Assembly (NCBI RefSeq): GCF_047730085.1
Contig: NZ_CP159830.1
Coordinates: 186,001 to 250,000, forward strand
From: Njordibacter sp937773555
GTDB lineage: Bacteria; Pseudomonadota; Gammaproteobacteria; Pseudomonadales; Balneatricaceae
DNA length: 64,000 bases
Direction of reading: 5' to 3'
Each line of letters begins with the position of its first letter. Within the stretch, counting starts at the first letter, position 1. The translations under genes and the position numbers were made by a program. A model generated the notes under the pieces. It made no database searches. It was not told where the DNA came from and saw nothing but the letters and a program-made list of their open reading frames with translations. Shown here piece by piece: positions 8,678-15,588 of the stretch.

Positions 8678-8778
8678 CGCCCCGCTGTCTAAAATACGGT
8701 GATCGGCGCCGAGGGCCTCAGTGCCCTCGGTTGCCGTGTTACTCAAGCGTTGAGGAACAATCTAGGGAGTGACGGGAG

Positions 8779-9741
8779 GTGACGACAACAGACCATAAGG
8801 ACCGTGGTATCAAGGGCAAGCTTAAGAGCGCGCTCGCCGGGCGGCAGGGTGGCGATCCGCGGGCAGCCTCCTGGTACGTGCTTATAACGTTCCTGGCTCC
8901 GGCTCTTCTAGTGTATGCGGCGTTCACCGCCTATCCCGTCGCTCGAACCTTCTACAACAGTTTTCTGATGGTCCAGGACCTCTCCTCCTCAGAGTTCGTC
9001 GGCCTAGCGAATTACATTGAGCTTGCCTCCGACACTACCTTCTGGATGGCGGTCAGCAATACGATGATTTGGTCCCTTGTCGCACCGGCGCTAGATGTCA
9101 CGACCGGCTTGTTGCTCGCTCTCTGTCTTTATGCGGGCGTACCCTTCGCACGTTTCTTCCGAGTCGCCTGGTTCACGCCGGTGCTGCTGTCCTATGTCGT
9201 CGTCGCCATCATGTGGACGTGGATTTACAATTATGACTGGGGAGTTTTGAACATCGTCTTACGTGCGCTTGGGCTCGAGGCGCTGACCGCATCATGGATC
9301 GGTGATCCTGACTTAGCGCTCGCCTCACTGATCGTCACCCACTCTTGGAAATGGGCAGGCTTCAATATGGTTGTATGTTTGGCTGCGCTGCATTCGTTGC
9401 CCCGAGAGGTCCTCGAGGCGGCGGAGCTCGATGCGTGTGGCTGGTGGCGGAAGCTTATCCACATCATCATACCGATGCTGCGGCCGACGCTGTTGAATCT
9501 CCTCGTGCTCGCGTTTATTGGGAAGATGAAGGTCTTCGATCTGGTTTGGATCATGACCCAAGGCGGGCCGCTTTGGTCAACTGAGACAGTATCGACCTAC
9601 GTCTACAAGCGGGCCTTCAATTGGAACACATTCGACCTTGGCTATCCGTCGGCGATCGCGGTGGTCTGGTTCATTGTCGTGCTGGTATTTGTCGCCGGCT
9701 TAATGCGATTATTCCGTCAACGCGAACGGTTGGAGTACTGA
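8779..9741 (+). CDS. ABC sugar importer, inner-membrane permease 1 (MalF/UgpA type)
   Basis: This 320-residue protein has about six membrane segments. The cytoplasmic EAA loop reads EAAELDACGWWRKLIHIIIPML near residues 210-230, the site that docks on the ATPase. The start is a GTG with AGGGAG nine bases upstream. An N-terminal hydrophilic tail of about 35 residues precedes the first segment. It forms the translocation pore with the next gene product, whose ATG comes two bases after this stop. Confidence 0.9.
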   Translation: MTTTDHKDRGIKGKLKSALAGRQGGDPRAASWYVLITFLAPALLVYAAFTAYPVARTFYNSFLMVQDLSSSEFVGLANYIELASDTTFWMAVSNTMIWSLVAPALDVTTGLLLALCLYAGVPFARFFRVAWFTPVLLSYVVVAIMWTWIYNYDWGVLNIVLRALGLEALTASWIGDPDLALASLIVTHSWKWAGFNMVVCLAALHSLPREVLEAAELDACGWWRKLIHIIIPMLRPTLLNLLVLAFIGKMKVFDLVWIMTQGGPLWSTETVSTYVYKRAFNWNTFDLGYPSAIAVVWFIVVLVFVAGLMRLFRQRERLEY

Positions 9742-9742
9742 A

Positions 9743-10591
9743 ATGTCGATAGGGCCTGGTCTGGACACCCTGCGAGGATTATGTCGTAGCGGTGGGTTGA
9801 TGGCGGTGTTGGTTGCCTACACGGTTTATTCGGCGCTTCCCTTCGTCTGGGTCGGCACAATGTCGGTCCGCACCACCTCCGAGATCAGCGCTGACCATTA
9901 TGCCTGGCCGTCGACGTTTCACTGGAGCAAATTTAAAGTTGCCTGGGCTGACTCCAACTTCGACCAGTACTTCATGAACAGCACCATCGTGGTTGTTACC
10001 GCGGTGCTTCTAGTCACTTTAATAGGCGCAGCTGCCGCGCATTGTCTATCGCGCTATCGGTTTCGCGGGAACCGGCTGATCTATTTCGTGCTTTTCAGCT
10101 CGATCATCTTCCCCCCCCAAATCATCCTTATTTCCCTTTTCCAGGTGTTGGTTGAATATGACCTCTACAACACGCGTCTGGGCCTGATCATGGTTTATAT
10201 CGGGCTGCAGTTGCCACTCACAGTGTATCTGCTTGAAGGATTTTTCGCGCGTATCCCTCAGGATCTGTTCGATGCCGCTAAGATCGATGGATACTCGGAT
10301 CTCGAGATATTCGTCAGGCTCGTCCTGCCGATCGGAATGCCGGCGGTGGCGACTGCGATGATCTTGAACTTCATCATGCTATGGAATGAGTTTCTATTCG
10401 CCGTTGTACTGATTGCGGATGAGGATTTGCGAACCCTTCCGGTGGGCATCCAGCGCTTCATGGGCGATTACTTTCAGGACATTGGTATGATCGCCACCGG
10501 CATGATGATCTCCATAATTCCCGTCCTCATCGTCTACGCCTTTTTCTCAGAAAAGTTAATTCAGGGGATGACGGCGGGCGCTGTCAAATAA
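9743..10591 (+). CDS. ABC sugar importer, inner-membrane permease 2 (MalG/UgpE type)
   Basis: This 282-residue protein has six predicted membrane segments. The EAA loop is DLFDAAKIDGYSDLEIFVRL, near residues 170-190, and MLWNEFLFAVVL is the conserved motif of MalG-type permeases. It starts one base after the stop of permease 1, which indicates tight co-translation. It pairs with permease 1 and the UgpC-type ATPase that follows. Confidence 0.9.
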   Translation: MSIGPGLDTLRGLCRSGGLMAVLVAYTVYSALPFVWVGTMSVRTTSEISADHYAWPSTFHWSKFKVAWADSNFDQYFMNSTIVVVTAVLLVTLIGAAAAHCLSRYRFRGNRLIYFVLFSSIIFPPQIILISLFQVLVEYDLYNTRLGLIMVYIGLQLPLTVYLLEGFFARIPQDLFDAAKIDGYSDLEIFVRLVLPIGMPAVATAMILNFIMLWNEFLFAVVLIADEDLRTLPVGIQRFMGDYFQDIGMIATGMMISIIPVLIVYAFFSEKLIQGMTAGAVK

Positions 10592-10618
10592 ATTGCATTC
10601 AAAGAGAGGAGATCCGGC

Positions 10619-11761
10619 GTGGCAACAGTACAGCTAGAAGAGATATGTAAACGATATAGCGGTGCATCGGAATTAGCAGTGGATACCGTGAACCTTGAGG
10701 TCGCCGACGGCGAGTTCATGGTCCTGCTAGGGCCATCAGGCTGCGGCAAGTCGACGACCCTGCGAATGATCGCTGGTCTTGAGACAATCAGCTCAGGGAG
10801 CCTCTCGATCGACGCACGCGTAGTCAATGACGTGTCGGCAAAGGATCGCGACATCGCGATGGTGTTCCAGTCCTACGCCCTTTATCCCCATATGTCGGTC
10901 GCTGACAACCTCGCCTTTGGCCTGCGCCGACGCCGGATCCCGAAGAGTGAGATTGACCGCCGCGTCAATGAGGCAGCTGATCTTCTAGGGTTGTCCGATC
11001 TGCTGAAACGCAAACCGCACGCCCTTTCTGGCGGGCAACGACAGCGTGTCGCTTTGGGTCGCGCTATGGTTCGTGAACCTAAGGTATTTCTCTTCGATGA
11101 ACCGCTGTCCAACCTCGACGCAGCACTACGAGTTAACATGCGCAATGAACTTGTGAAGCTGCAACGACGTCTTGGCACCACCATGATTTATGTCACACAC
11201 GACCAGATTGAAGCAATGACTATGGGCCAACGAATTTGTATCATGAACAATGGGCGGGTGGTCCAGGTCGGAAAGCCACTCGACATTTACCATGACCCCG
11301 CCGACTTGTTCGTCGCCCGCTTCCTAGGCAGTCCACCGATGAATGTTTTGGAGGTCGGGATCGAGCGGAGTGACCACCGTCTCGTCGCCAAAGTGGCCGG
11401 ACGTCGGATCGCGTTGACGCGCTGGAACAATGGTCCGTTCGCCAATAGCCAAGCCAAGGTGGCGGCACTTGGCATACGTCCGGAGGACATAGAGCTCACC
11501 GACGTCGCTCAACTGAATGACGCCGATGCGGCGATACTGCCAGCGACCGTTTTGGCGGTCGAGCCGTTGGGTGCCGAGACAATGCTGGTCGTAGACGTAC
11601 CCGAAAGCGGCGAGATGATCGCCCGGCTGCACCGAGATGTGAGTGTCCGCCCCGGCGACGCCGTGGGACTTCGCTTTGACCCAGATGCGGTCCTTTTGTT
11701 TGATGCGGAAACGACAAGGGCGATACCTCCCCAGGGCTCCACACGAGAAGAAATTCCATGA
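10619..11761 (+). CDS. ABC sugar importer ATPase (MalK/UgpC type)
   Basis: This 380-residue ATPase powers the importer. It has Walker A GPSGCGKST near residue 37, Q-loop VFQSYALYPHM, signature LSGGQRQRVALGRAM, Walker B VFLFDEPLSNLD and switch His in VTHDQIEAMT. The C-terminal 140 residues are the TOBE/OB-fold regulatory region of the MalK/UgpC group. The start is GTG with AGAGAGGAG upstream. Its stop overlaps the ATG of a truncated oxidoreductase (ATGA). It belongs to the GC-rich cassette. Confidence 0.92.
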   Translation: MATVQLEEICKRYSGASELAVDTVNLEVADGEFMVLLGPSGCGKSTTLRMIAGLETISSGSLSIDARVVNDVSAKDRDIAMVFQSYALYPHMSVADNLAFGLRRRRIPKSEIDRRVNEAADLLGLSDLLKRKPHALSGGQRQRVALGRAMVREPKVFLFDEPLSNLDAALRVNMRNELVKLQRRLGTTMIYVTHDQIEAMTMGQRICIMNNGRVVQVGKPLDIYHDPADLFVARFLGSPPMNVLEVGIERSDHRLVAKVAGRRIALTRWNNGPFANSQAKVAALGIRPEDIELTDVAQLNDADAAILPATVLAVEPLGAETMLVVDVPESGEMIARLHRDVSVRPGDAVGLRFDPDAVLLFDAETTRAIPPQGSTREEIP

Positions 11762-11946
11762 ACGCCCGTTCGCTTCGTGTAGGAATGGTAGGAGCGGGGT
11801 TCGTCTCTCAACACCATTTGATGGCTTGGCGAACGCTCGTTGGGCAGGCGCAGGTTGTGGCGATCGCCGACCCATCAGACTCGGCCGCCCAGAATCGCGC
11901 CGCCGCCTTCGCCATTCTGGCAATCATCATCTTCCGTTCTACGTGA
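11758..11946 (+). pseudogene. Truncated Gfo/Idh/MocA oxidoreductase (cassette copy)
   Basis: The first 45 or so codons encode a Rossmann-fold start (VGMVGAGFVSQHH) and QAQVVAIADPS, then similarity stops near 11920 and the frame ends 62 codons in. Full-length members have about 330-390 residues. It keeps the GC-rich composition of the ABC operon and its ATGA coupling, so it was the last gene of the donor operon. The intact resident relative at 12063 shares the stretch QAQVVAIADPS exactly but is otherwise different, so this is not a local duplication of it. The cut marks the right end of the imported cassette. Confidence 0.85.
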
Positions 11947-12035
11947 TTTCCTTAGGTGTGGTGATTATTGCAGCTGATTTCCCTGAACTTATGCTTTCTG
12001 TTCCGAAGTATTTGATGCCGCAGTTCATGCGATAA
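11913..12035 (+). pseudogene. C-terminal remnant of a TRAP transporter large permease (DctM-like)
   Basis: In a second frame the sequence from about 11931 reads LPFYVISLGVVIIAADFPEL and continues with a short amphipathic end before TAA. An LPF-hydrophobic-stretch-FPEL-xLSVPKYLM ending is typical of the last membrane segment of DctM-type TRAP permeases. Everything upstream of this point is the foreign oxidoreductase fragment in another frame. The intact oxidoreductase starts 27 bases later, so a TRAP operon probably preceded it originally. The call rests on about 30 residues. Confidence 0.55.
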
Positions 12036-12062
12036 CGATTTGTCCGGAGGTTTGGGTTTAAA

Positions 12063-13061
12063 ATGACAAACAAAGTAAAAAAAATCGGCATGATAGGAGC
12101 CGGGTGGGTGTCTAAACACCACTTGAATGCCTACCAGAAACTGCAGGATCAGGCACAAGTAGTCGCAATCGCGGACCCATCTGCGGTGGCGCGCAATACG
12201 CGTGTAGAAGAATATGGCATTGAACGGGCTTACGCCGTTGCAGGCGAAATGCTGGAACAAGAATCACTGGACGCAGTGGACATAATCTCACCACGTCAAT
12301 TTCATGTAGAGCACGTATTGATGGCTGTTTCACATAATCTGCCGACCATGTGCCAAAAACCGCTGGCGAAGGATTTTGCCGAGGCAAAGGCGCTTGTAAC
12401 AACTGTTGGCGAAAAAGTACGGATAATGGTGCATGAGAACTGGCGCTGGAGACCCCATTACCGCCAGATTCATCGCTGGATTAATGGGGGTTTTATTGGA
12501 GAACCTCTCCAGACATCACTGAATGCTTTTACATCAGGCCTGTTGCCCGATAGTAGCGGCAAACTTCCAGCCCTTACGCGCCAACCGATGATGAAAAATC
12601 TGGAGCAGATGCTTTTGATGGAAGTATTGATCCATCACGTGGATAGCTTGCGTTTTTTGCTCGGGGACCTTGAGCTTGAGTCCTCGCGAATGGGTAAAGT
12701 GTGTAAAGAGATAGCTGGCGAGGACAATGCAACGCTTTATATGCGGTCGAAATCCGACGGTTCGGTCATTTTAACAGGAAATTTTTCAGCGCACGGATAC
12801 CCGCCATCGCTTTTTGATGACCTTGAAATTATTGGTGAAACAGGTACCATACGGCTGCATGGCGATGAACTCGAGTTGATCGCACGCCAACAGCAATCCG
12901 TAAAGGTCGATCTAGCTGCCGACTATGAGTCGTCCTATCATGATACGATCAAACACTTTCTCGATTGCCTTAGCAGCGGCAGGCAATTCGAGACATGGCC
13001 GGAAGATAATTTAAAGACTATGGAAATTATTGATAAGGTATATGGGACCTATGTATCGTAA
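12063..13061 (+). CDS. Gfo/Idh/MocA-family NAD(P)-dependent oxidoreductase
   Basis: This 332-residue dehydrogenase has an N-terminal Rossmann domain (IGMIGAGWVSKHH at residues 8-20) and the MCQKPLAKDF motif, the family's EKP-type catalytic lysine block, near residue 100. WRWRPHY and the C-terminal alpha/beta domain follow. It probably oxidises a sugar to its lactone or acid, which would feed the lactonase and IlvD dehydratase nearby. CGGAGG ten bases upstream supports the ATG. The gntR gene follows after 18 bases. The substrate is not deducible. Confidence 0.85.
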   Translation: MTNKVKKIGMIGAGWVSKHHLNAYQKLQDQAQVVAIADPSAVARNTRVEEYGIERAYAVAGEMLEQESLDAVDIISPRQFHVEHVLMAVSHNLPTMCQKPLAKDFAEAKALVTTVGEKVRIMVHENWRWRPHYRQIHRWINGGFIGEPLQTSLNAFTSGLLPDSSGKLPALTRQPMMKNLEQMLLMEVLIHHVDSLRFLLGDLELESSRMGKVCKEIAGEDNATLYMRSKSDGSVILTGNFSAHGYPPSLFDDLEIIGETGTIRLHGDELELIARQQQSVKVDLAADYESSYHDTIKHFLDCLSSGRQFETWPEDNLKTMEIIDKVYGTYVS

Positions 13062-13079
13062 AAGAGAGTTCACAGCCCT

Positions 13080-13745
13080 ATGAGCAAGGTTAAAAATTTT
13101 AAAATACCCCTTGACGAACGTGTCGCACGGGAACTTGAGGAAGACATCATTTTCGGACGACTGCAGCCCGGAGAAAGGTTGCGAGAGGGCACTTTACTGG
13201 AGCGTTTTGGTGGAACCCGGCATTTCATGCGCCAGTCGCTCGCCCGTCTTGAACGTTCGGGAATTGTTGTGCTCGAGCGTAACAAGGGCGCGATGGTTCG
13301 CACATTTTCCGCTGAGGAGGTAGGTCATATCTACGAGGTTAGGGAGATGCTGCATCGACGGGCAGCGTTGTGTACACCATTGCCGGCCTCTGAAGAACTG
13401 ATTGAGGAACTGAAGGCGATTAACGATGAATATTGCGCATGTATTGCCGCCAACGATTTAAGGGGCATTCATGAAACAAATGATGCATTTCACAAGGCGC
13501 AATTGTCGGCGTGTACCAATCCATATCTCCGCGAACTTATATTTGAGTATATGGATATCACTTTGGCTATTCGTGCTAAGAATCTTGCCAATCCCGCTCG
13601 TTTAAAGGAATCTATCGAACACCACCGTTTGATTATCAAATATCTGCAGGGAACAGACAGTTGGATGCTTGCTGAATTGAGCGTTGATCACATCAAAACA
13701 AGTAAAAAAATCTATATTGAAGTTATAAAGAATAGGAAGAATTAA
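13080..13745 (+). CDS. GntR-family transcriptional regulator (FadR/FCD subfamily)
   Basis: This 221-residue regulator has an N-terminal winged helix (residues 10-75, with RVARELEEDIIFGRLQPGER and the FMRQSLARLERSG recognition region) and an all-helical FCD ligand domain with metal-binding residues in EMLHRRAA and ETNDAFHKAQL. Such proteins repress sugar-acid operons and release DNA on binding the acid. It is co-oriented with the oxidoreductase. A 218-bp piece of its FCD domain is duplicated at 1623-1840. It is a likely regulator of block A. Confidence 0.9.
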   Translation: MSKVKNFKIPLDERVARELEEDIIFGRLQPGERLREGTLLERFGGTRHFMRQSLARLERSGIVVLERNKGAMVRTFSAEEVGHIYEVREMLHRRAALCTPLPASEELIEELKAINDEYCACIAANDLRGIHETNDAFHKAQLSACTNPYLRELIFEYMDITLAIRAKNLANPARLKESIEHHRLIIKYLQGTDSWMLAELSVDHIKTSKKIYIEVIKNRKN

Positions 13746-13943
13746 CCCCTTATTTTCCTTGTTCCACCTTCCGCTTGCAAAATGCATGGTTTGCTGCAAA
13801 TCTTCGAGCATTGAAAGTGGCCTTTGGAGCTGTTGAAGCGGGCGGCAGAAGTGCCACGTCTCGACTATAGATGGATTGATTTTTTGGTACCCTAATCTAT
13901 AAAACTACTTTTAATACACTATATTTAAAGGGATCAGGAGAAT

Positions 13944-13968
13944 GGTTCGACTCCCCCCATATCCACCA
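13944..13968 (+). repeat. tmRNA/tRNA 3'-end-like attachment-site remnant
   Basis: In the 318-base gap after gntR, GGTTCGACTCC...ATATCCACCA looks like the T-loop, 3' T-stem strand and acceptor end with CCA of a tmRNA (ssrA) or tRNA. The bases to the left (AGGAGAAT) do not complete the T-stem, so only the 3' end is present. This is what an integrase leaves at the far end of an element inserted in such a gene. Phage-type genes begin about 100 bases further on. The rest of the gap 13746-14063 holds nothing else I can assign. Confidence 0.55.
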
Positions 13969-14063
13969 CATTCGAGTTTCAAGCATTACTCTTAACACCC
14001 AAAATTCGCCCAATAATAAAAGAGATAGTGATGTTGTTCATTTATCAAGTTCTTTTTGGATAA

Positions 14064-14411
14064 GTGGCCGCAGCTGAAAACGTACGGTATCGGCATCGAT
14101 ATCTTTATCTGGAAAGTAAATGGAGGCAACATCTGCTATATAAAACCGGCAAACAAGTTTTCTTTGAGATTGCAGCACTCAAACGGTGGCTAGGTAATAG
14201 GTCAAGTGGTGAACTGGACTACACTCAAGAGAGGGCTAAGCTAACTAGGCTACAAGCTAAAAAGGTAACTCTGGGGCCAGAACAGCGACGTGGCAACCTA
14301 TTGCCGATGGAGTTAGTCGTAGCTACATGGCAAGGCCATATAGCCAACGCTAGGGCCAAGCTATTAGCACTGCCACCCAGGCCAGCCATTGATAAGGTTT
14401 TACCACCATAA
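14064..14411 (+). CDS. Phage terminase small-subunit-like protein (probable remnant)
   Basis: This 115-residue frame resembles Nu1/terminase small subunits in its second half: GELDYTQERAKLTRLQAKK followed by RRGNLLPMELVVATW and ANARAKLLALPPRPA. That pattern (ERA-L---QA-K, then RG--LP-E-V, then R-KLLALP) is the helical segment after the winged helix. The N-terminal DNA-binding helix-turn-helix is not recognisable, the start is a GTG without a convincing ribosome binding site, and no large terminase subunit follows. It is likely a decayed prophage gene. Its end overlaps the convergent membrane-protein gene by 12 bases. Confidence 0.5.
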   Translation: MAAAENVRYRHRYLYLESKWRQHLLYKTGKQVFFEIAALKRWLGNRSSGELDYTQERAKLTRLQAKKVTLGPEQRRGNLLPMELVVATWQGHIANARAKLLALPPRPAIDKVLPP

Positions 14412-14687
14412 TGCGGCCACTCCGTATCCAAATACATTGATTACTGCAAAGTAACCAGTTAGTAGCATTACCCAAGCGGCGCCTCTACGTACTGAAGCGT
14501 AGCATTGTGTAACCGATCCTACAAAGAAGAACGGATATATAATTAGCATGTTAGGATCTGTAGCATTAAATGCTAAAGTCATACTTGCCATAACTGTAAA
14601 TACAAAACTTATTAATTCGAATCCAAAAGCAACATTATCACTTTTGTAACTGTTGATCCAAAAATCTTTTACCTTTTGCATTATCAT
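14400..14687 (-). CDS. Small membrane protein, phage-type hypothetical
   Basis: This 95-residue protein has three hydrophobic segments (FELISFVFTVMASMTLAF, MLIIYPFFFVGSVTQ and AAWVMLLTGYFAVINVFGYG). The ending is aromatic and the loop before segment three is basic (VRRGAAW). I have an impression of similar small membrane proteins in marine phages but cannot name a family. Its ATG overlaps the stop of the preceding minus-strand frame (ATGA). Function unknown. Confidence 0.55.
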   Translation of the reverse strand: MIMQKVKDFWINSYKSDNVAFGFELISFVFTVMASMTLAFNATDPNMLIIYPFFFVGSVTQCYASVRRGAAWVMLLTGYFAVINVFGYGVAALWW

Positions 14688-14815
14688 TTGTCTTTTCCTA
14701 CAGTAACTACTAGTGTCTCTAAGTCGTCAAACTCATCAGCAACTCTATCCCAATCGCCTTTGTGTGCAACCTTAATAGCTTTGTTGATAAGACCTGGCTT
14801 GCTCAGGTGACGCAC
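14684..14815 (-). CDS. Short phage-type hypothetical, possibly truncated
   Basis: From a GTG at 14815 a 43-residue acidic protein reads HLSKPGLINKAIKVAHKGDW and ends LETLVVTVGKDK. It overlaps the next start by four bases, which argues that its 3' end is a real coding end. Upstream of 14815 the same frame is out of character and overlaps a plus-strand coding scrap, so the gene's start may be missing. Function unknown. Confidence 0.4.
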   Translation of the reverse strand: MRHLSKPGLINKAIKVAHKGDWDRVADEFDDLETLVVTVGKDK

Positions 14816-14837
14816 ACTAAAAGCCGATCTAAACGCC

Positions 14838-14924
14838 ATGGTAGAGCTTCTACAGGGCCAAGAAACCAGACCTTTGGAAAGAACCATCACTGCTATGCTC
14901 ACGGCCTTAGGACTTAAGAAGTAG
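14838..14924 (+). pseudogene. C-terminal scrap of an unknown plus-strand gene
   Basis: The frame MVELLQGQETRPLERTITAM, ending in ALGLKK and TAG, has regular helical composition and continues upstream as KADLNA until a stop, so it looks like the tail of a lost gene. It faces the minus-strand scrap starting at 14815, so two gene pieces of opposite orientation meet near 14812-14825. The stretch 14925-15105 beyond has only a 17-codon frame and a weak 5-bp hairpin. Confidence 0.3.
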
Positions 14925-15105
14925 TTGCCATGCGCAAGCGTTTGGCAGCAATGCTCTTGGAGTATCAAAGTAAACTTTTTTGACCTAGAAAAAAACCTAA
15001 CGCATTAAGACAATCCAACCGTTCAGGTGTTAACCTGTCTTTTCTCCTTCTCTGAGATACAACCCAAGAAAAGTGCTCAGTTTATATTGACCGTAGCAAC
15101 CACAG

Positions 15106-15567
15106 CTAGTCAAATAATTGGACATCAATTCCAGCTTCTTCAAGCATGATGCTAGAGACAATAAAACCACGTTCGAAACTAGGGTCTTTTTCCGGAGCAC
15201 GAAACGTTTTTAGTCGTCTGATACCAGACTGAATAATGCCTCTCGCACAGTCAGAACACGGGAACACACTGGAATAAAGTGTCATTCCCTCAGTAGCGAC
15301 ACCAGACCGAGCTGCATTATACAATGCATTACGCTCGGCATGTTCAGACCAATGAAACTTCTCTCTATTCACTCGACTAAATCGTTCTTCCTTTGATATA
15401 ACTCCTCGAGGGTAACCGTTATACCCAGTAGATAAAATTTGGTTTCCGCGTCCAACAATTACAGCCCCAACGACCCGGTGAGGGTCCTCACTCCAGGAAG
15501 AGATTAGATTACACAAATCAAAAAACCGCTTATCCCACCGATCCATCTCATATTTTTTAAAATTCAT
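15106..15567 (-). CDS. dCMP/cytidine deaminase-family zinc enzyme
   Basis: This 153-residue protein has the zinc and catalytic signature of the CDA fold: HAE at residues 76-78 (SEHAERN) and the PCxxC motif at Cys104 and Cys107 (FPCSDC). STGYNGYPRG near residue 50 is the substrate loop of dCMP deaminases, some of them phage-encoded. The gene starts 21 bases after the aldehyde dehydrogenase and is on the same strand, so it looks like the last gene of the catabolic run. Either it is a phage-derived gene captured there or it deaminates an amino-substituted intermediate. The family is sure; the substrate is not. Confidence 0.85.
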   Translation of the reverse strand: MNFKKYEMDRWDKRFFDLCNLISSWSEDPHRVVGAVIVGRGNQILSTGYNGYPRGVISKEERFSRVNREKFHWSEHAERNALYNAARSGVATEGMTLYSSVFPCSDCARGIIQSGIRRLKTFRAPEKDPSFERGFIVSSIMLEEAGIDVQLFD

Positions 15568-15588
15568 AATACAACCTTTGCTGAGGTT

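Noticed and set aside
11643..12035. One long plus-strand gene of 130 codons
   Set aside because: Its first part is an out-of-frame shadow of the ABC ATPase and the truncated oxidoreductase; only the last 35 or so codons look real, as a TRAP permease tail.
15022..15050. A terminator at the CAGGT/ACCTG palindrome
   Set aside because: The stem has only five base pairs and the following T-run is interrupted.
13930..15105. An intact prophage
   Set aside because: There is no large terminase, capsid, tail or replication gene, only scraps, and no integrase next to the attachment-like string.
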